Source of the DNA: Catonia carolina
Lineage: Eukaryota; Arthropoda; Insecta; Hemiptera; Achilidae
DNA: 64,000 nt
Direction: 5' to 3'
Assembly (NCBI GenBank): GCA_035578175.1
Contig: JAQMRL010000002.1
Coordinates: 100,046,748-100,110,747, forward strand
Below, in pieces: positions 37,029-51,881 of this stretch (the first letter of the stretch is position 1; the number at the start of each line of letters is the position of its first letter). Below the pieces are notes generated by a model that was given only the letters and a program-made list of their open reading frames with translations, made no database searches and was not told where the DNA came from. A program made the translations under genes and the position numbers.

Positions 37029-40000
37029 CTGTTGGCAGGCAAATAACAGATAATTAAAATAACAGATTTCAGTAAAAAATAAAATAAAATAAATATTTAT
37101 AGGAATTAATATGTACTTAACTCATTTTTGAAAAAAATGGACTTACGACAGTTTACCTCTGGGGTACAGATATAAAACCACAGTAACCTCACTTTAAAAT
37201 TACCAGGATGATTGATTTCACAGAAATCCTTTATTATCTAATTAAGATCAACAACTCAATTGAATTGTAACGCCTTTACTCCTAATTTGGTTCACAATAA
37301 TCACTCTTTTAATGAACATCTTTAAAAACTTCATAACATATAGGACTTACAATTTCAAGGTGAAGAAATTATTAATTCTTCCAATGAAGTGGTAAGTTGG
37401 TACGTTTTCCTTTATTCATTACTTCAATATGTCTCAAACTGTAAAACATTTTTTTATAAGAATAAATTCTTTCCTAAGGAAAAAATTTTACTCTCAATTT
37501 ATTCCTATTTACTAATTACAAGAATTTTATTGTTGTTAATTGTCTTTTATTATTGTTTGACAAGTTGTGTTATGTACTACAAAACGAAAGAATCCAGTTT
37601 TTTATGACATATTTTGTTAAAATTAAATTAGAAAGATATCTCATGTATTTGGAACTAACAGTTTAAAGGATACCTGTTTGTAGTGTAACATCCATTAATT
37701 GTTGAACATCATTAATGAAGTGTGGAAAAATATTGTAAAGGGTCTATGAGCTATGAGCTGATACAACAGTAAACATGCTATGGTTTGCATTGGCTACATT
37801 ATACAGACTAACCCGAAATCCTACTTTTAATCTTCAATTCAATAATTGTGAAACAATAACCGCTTCTTTACTTGAAGATCTCATTTCTTACAGTATTATA
37901 AGAAAATTAACAAAATGTAATTTTGTCATAAATGCAACATTCATCCATGAATTGTATGTTCACTTCTGTTTTTCACCTCATGTCTCATGATTTATGGTGT
38001 AGAAACAAATTTCAAGTACCTCATAAATGTGCTTATACAGATGCATTTGCCAAAAAATAAAAAAAATTTGCTAACGCATTGCACATATAAAATTTAAATA
38101 AACAATTATTTCAGATTTTATACGTAATATAGAATAATTATTTCATGCAATTAAAAAACTTCAGTAATTAGAAGTACCAATTACATTATCTTGATAAGCA
38201 TAACAAAATATATAATAAATGAAGTAATTTTAGTGAAAATTATAAACAATTCATTTTACCAACAGAATTAAAGACGTCTATATTATGAAATATTTATTAT
38301 ACAGTATACCTTCTAGCCCTATAATAGCAATGTAATGCATACACGTTGCAATCTGTTTTATTAGAACCATAAGCAACCGCATGACGCAACAAGATGAGAA
38401 TGAGTTATGACGTGTAAATTAGGTTTAGCCTTGTACAGATTTAGGCCGACAATTCCTGAGGGAGTATGGTTGATTAAACCATAACCATTAAAGTACACCA
38501 ATAACCACTATCTAGTATTCAGATCCATATAAAAGTAACTAACTACCTTTACTAAGATTTGAAATATTGAACTGAAAATTACCTTCAGTTGTAGGAAGAG
38601 TGTGTTCACTAGCCATATCTGGAGTGACTTCAGTATCTCGCCTGTGCCTAGTTGGTAGTTCATTGTCCCAACTGCTACCACTGCTTGTTGCTTCTGTTGA
38701 TGTCTCACATGATAACTGTTTGATCATCTCTTCTCGATTCTACAGTAAATTTTAAATAAATAATTTTTTAAAAATAAAATACACGTAAAGATTTTTTCAG
38801 AAAAAAAATATTTTGTTTTCACATAGAAATTAGAAAGTTGTGACATTTTTATTTATTTATGATTTGATAATTTTGAAATTTTAATTTCAGCATTGTACAG
38901 TTGTACGTTGATTGGGGGTAGACTGGGCTTCTAGTTCCTAAAAATGTTTTTTTTTTTTTTAGCTTTTATTTGTTATCGGGAACTGTACATTTTTGACAAC
39001 TACCCTATTTGATCGCTGCTTTTGGCTGCATTTTTTTGACGTGGATTAGACATGAGTTTGAACAGGGACCCCCAGTAGAGTTTGTTCATGAATGGCTGTC
39101 AACTGGTCACCATTAAAAGTCGCTTGCCCAACCGGTGTTACTTAACAAATAATAGCGACTTTCTACCAGCTGATTGACTGGGCTGGCCCGGAGGCCTAAA
39201 AATGTTTAGGGAATATTTTATTATTTAGTTTAAGGAAAAATTATTTTTCCCCTTTATCATTAAAAATGAGGACAGCTTTCATAAAGGTGCATCCCTTTTT
39301 GATTGCCCTTTAAATATTACAATATAATTCTTAAATTTTAATTTTTTAAGTTATTACCTAGTTTCTTACTTTAGCTGAACTATACATCTAGCTGTATTTG
39401 TAAAAATCCATATTTTCTATTTTGATTTTCTCCTGTTAATTATTTGAAAATGTTTGAATGAAAATTTTAAATAAAATATTTATTCTAAAAATTTTGTTGC
39501 AATGATAATTAATCAAGTAGGCTTTACAGTTATCTGACTATAATTTTGGGTATAATTTACCTTATAAACTTTTTTTTTTGGTAATTTTTTTATTCAAAAG
39601 CCCTGTTTAACAACAGTTACTTGAGGGGTGTAGATCAGTGTTTCCCAGAACTGTGTGTTGTGATCAGTGTTTCTGAAACTGCCGCAAATCCAGCCAAGTT
39701 TGCACTGGGATCCAAAATAAAAAAAGCGATTTAGAATAAAATAATGCCTATCAGTTGATTAAACCCATCTATATGTAAATGCACTTATCGATGTGTGTTT
39801 GCAAAAGACATATTGGTATAGGTTGAAGGAAAATACTATCTATTTTAGAATATATTTAAATATTTAACTTAAAAACAAAAACAAATCAATTTAAAATAAG
39901 TTAAGAATGTCACAGTTTCAGTTTTATATTGGTTACTGTGAGAGTGTGTTTTGTTCAAAATAAACAACGCTTCACATCATAAACTTATAAAATAATAGGT

Positions 40001-43000
40001 GTGACATGGGCTAGAAAAGTTTGGGCTGACAGGTTAAGAACAATTTTAGGTTATTAACAATTTTTCAAAAAGAATGCTCTTCAAATATCGACAGGAATTT
40101 CATCACTATGCAAAAATTTTAGTTTCTTACTTGAAATTTATCATGTTAATTCCAAGATTGGTATCATAAATGGTTAAAAAAGCTGTTCCAATATTTTTTT
40201 CTTTGTCTGTATATTGACATAATACTTATCAATAAAACTGTTGGTTTCAGAAAATATACTGACATAAATTCTCCTCTTAACTAATGAATACAGGCTTACA
40301 TAAATCAGTAGGTGTATATCTTTGAAACATCTTTAAACAGTGCAACTTTGACCATCTATTTTACTGATATTTCAGTAGTCTCCTGTTCCTGTAGGTTAAA
40401 TGTTGTTATCTCTACAAAAGATAAAAAATTATTAGTTAAAAAGCTGTTGAATGTGCATGTGGACTCGCTAAAAACCCTAGATCAGATCCCTTAATCTCCC
40501 AACTAACTTCCAAATTCCTATTCTTCAATCAATATCATCTGATCAGTAATCTAGCTAGTTACGTAAATTACAACAGCTTCTTTTACCAAATGTTAGGAAA
40601 ATAAGGAGATGAGGGGAAACAAACTGTGATGTGCATGTACCAACTAACGAAAACTCATGAAGTTTTTGTTCAGTCTTGTTTACAACATTGTAAAATTACA
40701 CATAGACAGTCAAGAAAGTAACTAAAATTTTAGAATAAAAAGAATCTAAATGAAGGGAAATGGTTCTTATTATGTGCATTTGAAAGCCATACTGTAACTA
40801 TTTATTTACATAGTTTCCATTCAAATTGAGGCGCTCATAACAGTGCACCAGCTTATTAATTCCATCGACATAGATTTTGCCACCTGAATCTTCAACCATC
40901 GTATGTAATGATTTAAAAATACTAAGTAGTCTAGTATTAAGTACATTACAAGGTAATGTATTTAAATACTTTCTGAATAACACCTACATTACATATTACC
41001 GTAAATTAAATTGAAAAACTTACAGCCTGTCCTTTGCACGCTATTCGACGTGTTCCATCGAGACCACAGTCAGATATTAATTCAACAGCACTTTGTTCTG
41101 GTAAAAATGTTACCGTAAGAGATGGCAATGATGTCAGCATACAGCCATCTTCTTTCTTTGCCCAAACTGGCACTGAAATAGCAAGAGAAAAAAAAATATT
41201 CATTAGAAATTTTCAACATATTAATATTGATGGCTGGCCAAATTTAATCCATTGGTTGATTTCTTAAACTGTAAAGTGAAAGATTTGATTCAGAGCGAAA
41301 GTCCAGACAATTTTACAAAGATTACCCAACAGTTACCATTTGGTATCAATCATGTTAATTAATAACCAGGTGGTTGATACAGCATTAAATAAATAAATTT
41401 CAATATTTAAAATTAAATGTTCTAAATTATAGAAGTAAGGAAAAGTTTCATTTATGAATTTTTTTTAGTTACTTCTGAAAATCTCATTATAGTTTTCAAA
41501 ACTTTCATTAAAAATTTTTTAGTAACCTACTGGGTTTCTCTAGTGGTAAGTCGTCACTGCGAGTCAGCTGTCAAACAGCTGATGTACGGAGATGAAGGTT
41601 CCGTCATTCATTTCCTAGGAAAGGTATTACCTTTATACAGATTTGAATACTAGACAATGGTTTTAGGTACTGGGTATTTTCATGGTTGGCGTTATATTAA
41701 CCATAAGTTCACACGAATGTTCAGCCTGAGTCTGTACAAGACTACACCTCATTTTCATGTCATACATAAAATCATCCTCATCTCTTTCGGTTGTGGGGTT
41801 TACAACAGTTATACAATGAACAGATTACAACATACATACATTAGGGTAAAAAAATAAGATTTTTAATAGAACCCTGAAAGCATCCTCTTCGGAACCATGA
41901 AAAAACTATTTAAATGTGTTCAGTAGAACTCCATATTTAAGGGTAAACAGAATCTCCATTTAAAACACATTGGAAAACATTTTGTGTTTTAAATATTTGA
42001 TTAACATATCAAATTCTATTTGTATTTACAATAAAATATTACAAGGGAATGAGAAAGTAAAAATATAAATACAATATAGTAAGAAAAGGGTTGATTAAGG
42101 GATTGCCTCAGTTACCTTGACAACCAAACAACAGATAATATGATATTCTAACAGAAACTGCTCACTCACTCTTTCTCCATCACATAAACTCACACACCCA
42201 CGCCATCTCTATTCATTCTCAACACTTATTTCTTCATCTTGATGCTTCTTACAATTTTCAAGAGGATAATATTACTTTGCTGAAGAGGTTTTTAAAGATA
42301 ACAATTACATTGGTATGTTGGGCTTATGTTTCAATGTAATTTTCAATTTCCACTTTCTCATGGCTCTACATCATGTAGCAAACTGTATTAACTTTATCTC
42401 TAATTTTTAACCAGTTCTACATCTGAATTATTTCATGACTGGTTTATATTCTACAACAATGCTAAGTTGTTATAAAAATTTTATCTGTACAACAGAAGTA
42501 AAAAGCACTAAATAACATAATAGTAAATTTTATATTAGAGTGAAATTAACGTTTTTTCCCTTATTTGTTTATCTGACACATTTTTCCTTTTCTTATTTTT
42601 TTCCCTTCTGGTACTATCTGTTATCGTTGAAGGTCAGCAACCAATAAGGCTATCTTAACACTGGATACAACAGCGCAAAATAACTGATATATCATGTATG
42701 CAAATTCTTCAGTCAGGAGTCTAATCTTTGACCAGGGTTTTGAAAAAAATTTTTAGTGAATACAAACACAAATTTTTAGTGAATGTACTGTCACTGCCAA
42801 CCCCTCTAATTAGTTACTGCATTGTCGACCTTTCAATACTTCTCCTGACCTTTGTCGGCATGACAGACTCTTTGGCGGCGTACCGACAGACCCTTTGGTG
42901 ACATATCAACAGAGGCCTTTGACACCAATGCAGAGACCAATAACCATCCCCTACCACAGCGCTCTTGGTGACTAAATTAGAGCACTGTACTGAGCTGATC

Positions 43001-46000
43001 ATCATTGCACTCCACAACTCCAACCAAAATCGACTGACTGGATCCACGAGAGAAAGGAGGAACATGTTTTGGGACTTGATGCAGCAGCAAGCATTTTAGC
43101 AGCCGTAGCCACTCGCTGCCTTCATCTGTTCTTCTCAGGACCAATTCACAAAGGTTTAACTGGCCCTTTTCAGGGCCATCAACCAACTCTGTCCACCCTG
43201 ACAGAAACATACAAAAACGGCCCTTCTCAGCGACACCAACAATTAAAGGTTTTTTCTTGCCACTTAATATCACTATCTGGGGACAATATATTTTTACGTA
43301 ACATACACTAATATTTTTAGCCTCTTCCACATTCAATCTCAGTCTTTGACTAGTATTGGTAATTTTAGAAATGCTGGACTTGTTGGTACCATTAACCTTC
43401 TTCTTCTTCTTCTAAATAAGACAAATACTCATAGTACACCTGTTCCAAATTCATATACTATATTTATATCCATCTCTTCTCAGGTCTGTCAATGTCTTCT
43501 CCTTCAGACATTACCATCAGAGTTGAAGAGGTGTCCTTTGAGCTGACAAACACGTTACATCTTCATCTCTTATTATATTCAACTGCGATATCCTCCATCC
43601 TTCGCAAAAACCTCGTCTCCGCTTTCTGGATTTTCCGTTCATGTGACTTTGTCTCACTTCCATACATTATCAATAGGGTTGCCATAACTTTGTAAAATTA
43701 ATTTCTGTTAAAAGTGTTCATGTGGCCATCAATGGCAAAACACTATATTTTCATATTTGGACATTAATGCAGTGTAAATTCTCAAAATAATACATGGTAT
43801 AATATTAATTGAAATACCATTTTCAGCTGATAACTGAAAACAGAGGCCCAACTTCTATTCCTGTTTTTCTCTCTAATAGCTCTTATATCTGAAATTTCTC
43901 ATCAGGAAGTTATGAATTTCATTATACACCCAGATTCGGTGGTAAATGAAATGAAGTTGTCATTCTTAACATGAAAAGAAAATGCTCTTTAGGAGGTTAG
44001 ATAAGTTAACAAGCAGTTGTAGGTTTCAAACTAGTAAAGGAGGTAGGATAATTCACAAGAAATAACATGTAGTAATACCAAGGCTAGAAATGTCTTCAAC
44101 ACCATGAATTTTGTCTTAATAAGCAGCAATTTAACCCTTGACACTAAAACGAGACTCATGAAGTGTTATGTGTTCTCAGTCCTATTATACGGAGTTGAGG
44201 CCTGGACTCTGACAGAAGCTACACTAATAAATTAAGTACTTTCAAACTTTGGTTGTATAGGAGAATGCTGCGAATATCCTGGAAGCGGAAAATTACTAAT
44301 GCTGAAGTGCTACGTTGAATGAACAAGGCAACAAGGCAGTGGAATTGGTAAGCATAGTGAAGGCAGAAAAGCTGCAATATCTCAGTCATATTATGCGAGA
44401 TGAGCGCAGGTATGAATTGCTACAACGCATTCAGCAGGGAAAAATCGACAGCATAATGGGACCAGGATGCAGAAGAATTTCATAGTTGGCCAACTTGAGG
44501 GTATGGTTTAACAAAAGCTCAGAAGAATTCTTTTGGGTAGCTACCAGTTGGGTAAGCATTGCCATGACGGTCACCAACCTTCGGAATGGAGAGGCACCCT
44601 GAGAAGAAGAAAGGAGGTGTGGTAAACCACTATATTACTTGGTTTTCTTAGTCACAGACAAACAAAAAATAACAAACACAAATCGGTTTTATTTTACCCG
44701 AAAATACAGAAAACTCTAGGGGTTTAAATCAGACTTTTGGCTGTTGATCTAAACACAAAAAAGTAAAAGTAACGTATTAAATGTAATTCAATAAATTGAA
44801 GGGAGAAAATATTCAGTCGATGTGCATTAGTGATGGTCATAAACTAGTCTAAAATGTAATACCCAGTGATAGCGAATACAGACTTTAGAATTTTCAAGCA
44901 AGTTCTTTTTTGGAGGAGAATCTGCTGAACCAGCGTAAGCCAATATCGCAAAAAGTAAGAGAGGATGAACAGGCATGAGTGAGAGAGCAATATGGCCGAA
45001 GTGAAATTCTGTAAAATACATAAAATGTTGAGCAAAGGGTAGCCATAAAATGCTGTGTGTTCCAACCAACAAGATCAAGTAGAGGACGAAAAAGGGTGAA
45101 TTGGGGATGAACTGAGTGGGTGAGGGGTTCAGGGTGATAGTCCTTTCCAATCCATTGCTCACATGGGCACCCCACCCTAAATAATATAGGTAGAATGTTA
45201 CTCGACCAATTTTTTTATCCCTGATACTGCAGAGTCTTTCTCTCAGCTTATATTTTTTGTTTTTTTTTTATCCAACTACTTTACCAAAAAATCTAAAGTA
45301 CTAAAATATTTGTCAAATAAATAATCTGCAAACTTCACCATTTTCTTATGAATCCTAAGTAATAATTATGTAATTTCCTGAATATGTTGGAAAAATTTAT
45401 CAAAAACAAATTAAGCAACGGGGGTAAGGAATAGATTACAATAATTATATTGAAGTACTTATGTATCTGATTTTATATTTATTATATAAAATATATGTAG
45501 TTATATTATAAAAAAATAACTATTAAAAAATAGTTTATATTATAATGTATGTTGTTGTTTGTTTAGGTCATCAGCCAAAAGGCTGGTTTGAACCTGTAGA
45601 GGTTTTACTAATTAAAACGAGGAGTGAGGTGGTTTACCATTACTTTCCTCAGTGAGTGGAAAAGTAAGCTTATCAGCATGCCGGGCCCTCTGAAAAGCAC
45701 ATATTTTCCACTCTGCAAATGACACTTTCACTTTATTCACCACATGGTCTGGCTGTATAATGAAATTCATTACTTTCAGGAGGAGATAACTCTGATTAGT
45801 GTCTTTTACACCACTGGCTCTTCTGTTCTTAAATGCTTTAATCATTTAATTGGCTGACCATGTGATAAGAAACAAAACTACTTATTTTAGCTCTGCAACT
45901 AACAGGTATATGTATATATTATAATAAAGTTTAATTACCTATCTACCTCATATAATCTCTTTTAGAGCTTTAATAAATTTATTCTATAGGTATCTAATTT

Positions 46001-49000
46001 CCTTCAATGTTAACTTTTTTTAACATTTTTTTGACCTATAAAAGGATTTAAATTTTTTTTTTTTAAATCTGTCACCTCTTAGATTTAGTTCCTTAGATGG
46101 GCATTGTTTTAAATGAAACCAATTAAAAAAAAATATTGACCCAAATGTCAAAAATTCACTGATATAAAAACCGCAAAATATTTTGTCAACAAGTAATATC
46201 TAAATTCATTTCCCTGTGTAAGGAAGTCGATTGTAACATGTTGAGAACAAACTCTGAAAATTTGGTTACAATATCGATTTTGAGAATACAATTTTGAGAA
46301 TTTTGGCATAAAGTAATTTTAAAATGGTAATTTTCTACGAATAAATAAATACTAAATGGGCTTCTTCACAAAAACGAAAAAATCACATTTCATTATTTTT
46401 CTGAATAAAAAGAAATTCTAGTTGAACAGCAATGATTGAGCAACATAATTTTTATTTGCGCGCATTTTTATTTGTATACAAGTGTTACAGTATGAAAACC
46501 GATTTTTTCATTTTTCGAATCAGACTCCCCATATACTGTAGTTTTAAAAACATTAGCGACTAATTTTGTAATAATCATTGGATGTTGACTGATGATCATC
46601 ATAATGTTGTGGTCAAATTACTTTCTTACTTTACATCAACAGAGTCTTGAGAAAGTAATAATTTAAGTTAAATAGCCACCTTCATAGCGTAGTTGTTAGC
46701 GTATAGGCACAGAGCAGAAGGTCACGGGTTCGATTTCCGGCTAGGGCCTGGAAATTATGACATGAATGAATGTTAAAATAAACCGAGTTTGCGTAGTGGT
46801 AGAGCTCTGGACTGAAAAGTGAAATGTCGTGAGTTCGATTTCTGGCTAAGTCTGGACATTTTTTAAAATGTTACAACCTACTGTTGTGTTGGTTAAACTG
46901 TTGACCTGACTCAACAGATTTCCTCACAGTACGTTTTTTCTTTGAATAATTTTTAATCTTTGCAGTTTATTCAACATTGAAACGTACCTAATAGTTACTG
47001 ACCCCAACAATGCTTTCTCGATCTACTTTGGAGAACAGCGACTTTACTTTTTTACGTTTGGCTGTTTTTCAATTCATTGCTAATGCATTTGGTATAAAAG
47101 TGTGAGAGAGTAAAATTAATTTAAAAAAGACGTAAAAATAAAAATTCAGCGTACCTTCCAGTTGGCAAATGAAAGAGGCCACTTCCGGTCCACCGCAGTT
47201 GAGAGGATGCCAGCGGAAATCGGCAGCGGGGTCCAATGCAGCACACACCGGAGAGTCGGTAGTTGGTAAAGCTTCAGCCCAATAACCACCGCTTTCCAAT
47301 CCTTTGTAGTCACTGAAGCATAAGAAAACAATAATTGATTAGCATCTCAAATAAACTTTACTAACTCTCGAAAGTAAAATTAATTTCACTAGTCCGGCAC
47401 GTAGTAATGCGGCCGTCCCAACTTACACTATCTGAAAGCTTGGGCGATAATTCTGAAGTCAATCAACATTTTGTAGAAAATCATGAGTGTAACGACGACC
47501 ATCAGAAAAATCAGAATTTTTTTGAACTTTTTTTTTGTAATGTTTAAAATTATTATCTTATTCATATTTTTAATTAAAATTTAATATCAAAACTTATCAA
47601 TTTATGTCAAACTAAATTTATAAACTAAAAAAAGGGCTATGACAACGTGATCTAGAATTAGGGTAACATGGAATTGAAAAAAGTTTTGTGAAGATCGATT
47701 TTTTGGTACTTTCAGGAAAATTAGATATTTCTGAATCACTCGATAGACTTATTCTTAATAAATCGGTTAGAATTAGGAATTCTTACTGTTGACAGAAAGT
47801 AGATTATTTTCTTTATGAGATCATTAGTAATTTTAATTTTATAAATGATAATTACGCATTTATTTTCAAACGCATCGTCAGCAAATATACACAAAAAACC
47901 GTCATAACTTGAGAAACAATCTTCATGACTTATTTTAAAATTAGTCCTATTTGATATTAGGTCCAATGTAAGAGTATATTTCGTAACATAGCTTATATAA
48001 ACTTAGCTTAAAATAAAAATATTTATTATTTTCAATATTAAATAATATTTCTTCTTTTTCTTCAGCCTTTCAAGGATTAGGCATCTCTGCCTGTTCCGTA
48101 CCTCTCAAATCTGTCCATCTCTTTCTCGGGCGTCCTCGTTCTCTTCTGCCCTTCGTCTTATAGCCCAGTGTCTGCTAAGGTATATTAAATAATATTATGT
48201 TATTAATAAAATATATATTATTAAATGATATATTTAATGATATATTTAATAAATAGTATGTTATAATATTTTAATATGATATATTTTAATAATATTTTTT
48301 AAATTAGGCCAATATTGGGTTTTTTGTACTATTATCCTAGACCATCAGCTGTAATAAATTTTTGATAATGAGGTTTAAGTATTGTTTACATGTTGTACAC
48401 AGAAAATCTAATGTTTATTAGCAGTATAGTTTTTTGTTGTGAAAATATTGTTTGTTTCTTTGATGCTTTAGAAACATTTTCTCAAAAACTGCTTAGTTAA
48501 TTTTTCTGAACCTTTTGCACGTTACACAATATTCATATGTTTAAATTTTACTGTGATGAAAACTTTATAAAAAATGATTTTATAAGACTTTTAGGAGTAA
48601 TTTCTCTTTCTTTGAACCTTCAAAATAATAAAAAACCATTATTATAAGGTTCTTCAAAACTTTATCACGCTAAAGAAACTTAGGTTATATATATATATAT
48701 ATTAAAAAAAAAAACAATAAACCGCTGTAAAAGTTAGAAAGAGATTGATTCTATAGTTTATGAGAAACCGTTCCTTATGTTAACATAGTGTAAGGTAGGG
48801 ATTCCATTATAATTAACAAGGTGTAAGACAGGGAACGTTACCTTAATTATTCCTAATTATTATTACTACCGTTCACTACTACTAATACTACGAACTGGAA
48901 AGAGAGTACGCACTGGTTTAATCAATAACAATCAAAGTAATAAGGTAAATAGTTGTAATTTTTATATGTATTTGTAATTAATTTTCAAAAACCAACGCAT

Positions 49001-51836
49001 TCTTATTCCCGAACTTACTGAACTCTATAAGTCGTAAAACTGAGCATTTCGTACCAAATTACCGCTGCATACGGTGCCAAATTCCGGACAAATTGATAAA
49101 CAGATCAATCTTCAGTAGTTTGGATAATTTAAGTTGTAGCTCTATTATACCATAAATTAATTAGTGAACTATGTTAAGAGAACGCATCTAAATAATTCAG
49201 TAGACGTATTACATGTATTTATAGGTGAAGGGGTAATTATATACATAAACCCTCACCTACTTCTAAGGTGTTTAATTTATAACTGGCGATTCCACTTACG
49301 CTCCGTACTGGCTTATTGCTAGCGTCAGAAGGGATGCTTTAAATTTGAAGTAAAAAATATTAAATTGTTGATCAGACTGTTGTAGTTAAACAAATTATAC
49401 GAATATGGCAACAGAAGAGCTAATACATGAAGAAAAAATAGTAGTACTATTACATGTATTCAAAAGGACACAAGTCAGAAACCAAAATGGTGGATAAACA
49501 TAAGAACATACCTATTATAGAAATATATATAAAAAACCAAAAGCCATAACCGATGGATCGAAAGTTAGCTCACAAATATTACACATCAATAATGGTCCGA
49601 AATACAACTTCGTAAAAACCAAATTAGACAAAATAAAAGTTAGGAAACGAATTAAATAATTTCACTTTGATAAATAATGTTTGTCGCAGATTCTAAAAAT
49701 GAGGTCGGCGAACTGATTCAGGGTACCCCGAATAGATAAAACGATTTAAAATTTTTTGGTCGCATTGTTTACTGTAAAGAGATACAGACTCGGCGGTGAT
49801 ATTTTCGTTTTCTACGCGTAAAACTCTACAGAATCTCTAAATCTCCAAAAGAATCGGCTGACGATTTCCAAATTTTCTAAAACGGCTAAATTTTATTAAA
49901 AACTAAGGAAACACCGATAAGAATGTTCCAATTTTTCGTGGAGGCTACAAATTGATTAAGCAAGGCATGTGTTTGTTAAATTTTTAAGAACCTTGTTATA
50001 AAAAAACCTTAATTTTCTATTTTCTGGATAAGCCGGACAAACAGTGATAGCGATAGTGATAGCAAAGTCCCTCTCCTATCTGAGGTTGGAAATCATCATT
50101 ATTATGGGAAATTTATTGGTTGCTGCACGGAACAGTTTTGTATTACTGCAACCAAACCAGTCTCTCAGGTTCTTCGAACAGGATGCCCAACGTCTGCCAA
50201 CGTTCCGATTGCCCTTTACCTTCCCTTGCATGATTAATTGTAAGATTGTGATATTTAGGACCTCTAATCACATGTCCACGATATTGACGTTTTCTTCTCT
50301 TCACTGTTTCAACAACTGACATTCTTTGCCCATTTTATCAAGCACATCTCTATTTGTTATTTTGTCTGTCCACGGATACTTTTCCACTCAGTGAGGAAGG
50401 CAATGGTAAACCACCTCACTCCTCATTTTACTTAGTAAAACCTCTACAGGCTAAAACCAGTCTTAGTAAAACCAGTCTTTCGGCTGATGACCAAAATAAC
50501 AACTTCTGAGTAGCCGGCAATTACTTAAGGGTGGAGGCTATCTTCCCTTAACCTAGAGACATGCAATTTGGCATATTAGTTCCTTAGGGAAGAACAGAAA
50601 AACAAGCATTTGAATTTCGACCAGTAGCGCCATGGATGAATGACAAGCTCCGTCACCATGGAAGTGCATTGGTTAGCGTGGTAGACTTAAAACCGGAACG
50701 TCTGGAATTAGATTCCGGGCTAGCACAAATTTTAATAAATTAAAAAAATCACTGTTCTATTTTCCACAGTAAGTTCTCACAAAACCTTACATGTTGAAAG
50801 CCTCATCATGACTAAAAATAAAACCAATTAGTAGGCCTACTGGTAAAAGGAATGGTGTTGACCAAGGAATCAGTGTGGATCACCAGTGGAAGGGGATAAA
50901 TACGACCTGAGAATGATTAAATGTGTTTTATGAACTAAGTAAAAGTGAGTAAAATCTATGTCTTTAAAAAATGTCACGATATCTTTTAGTTTTAGAAGGT
51001 TTGGTTAATTTCATATGCAGAAATTGGAACATTTTGACAAAAAGGATCTTGAATGGGAAGGTATAATGACACATTGTAGGTTGGTGCTCCACCTTACCTT
51101 CCACTTGACTGTGTTATATTTGACGGCATAACAATAAATTATAGTATACAATAAATGATAATAATGCATGGATAGAACTAAGCGTCCCAAACAATCTTAC
51201 ATCAAACAAATAAAATAAAATATGACTTTATTATAGCTACCAGTAACAAAAATTTTTCAAAATTTACAATTACGAAATGCCATACAGCCTACTTATCTCA
51301 AACAGAGCTATGCTTTCCAGAAGTGAAAGAACCTTTTAAATCGGTTTTGTAGTCTTAGATTACCTCGTACAAACAAACAACCAAACAAACAAACAAACGT
51401 TAGGTCTTTATAGTAGGTTATTAGTATAGATTTTTTAATATTTGTCTGAAAAATAATTTTGATCGTTTGAACAGTGTTATTGACGTGATCGGAAGAATTA
51501 AAATGATACTTCAAATTCACGGAATGAATTATTATTAAATTTAATTTTAGTTATTTTGCTTTTCCAGAAAAGGATTGTTTAAAGTGCAGAAGTCGGATGT
51601 TATGAAAATGGAGGTGGGTTGTCATCGGAAACAGATATAGTTGATAAAGCATGTTGTAGTCCATATCGGTTTCAAATAATGAAATAAACAGAATGAACGA
51701 GACGAACATGATGTTGCACTTTAGTATGACATTCTGGCCACTAAATTAATAGACAACCGACCAGACCAACTGAGTGCACCACAATACCGTTCTCCCATTC
51801 CCTAAACAATATTAGTTTTGCAAAGTAACCGTAGAG

Positions 51837-51881
<45 letters not shown>

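Noticed and set aside
36803..37057. 84-codon plus-strand open frame
   Set aside because: Also antisense to the last lectin exon and runs across its acceptor site.
38508..38727. Two overlapping minus-strand frames near the furin-site exon
   Set aside because: Only one frame matches the phase required by the exons at 41024 and 37028; the other is a shadow.
42977..43336. 119-codon minus-strand frame
   Set aside because: No motif, no splice fit with the lectin gene, and strong frames on both strands of a GC-richer patch, as expected by chance or from a repeat.
46781..46860. tRNA gene
   Set aside because: Good Pol III boxes but no acceptor stem pairing; it belongs to a SINE.
47069..47299. 76-codon minus-strand frame taken as a complete small gene
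   Set aside because: It is an exon with read-through into the intron; the true boundaries are the AG at 47314-47313 and the GT after 47155.
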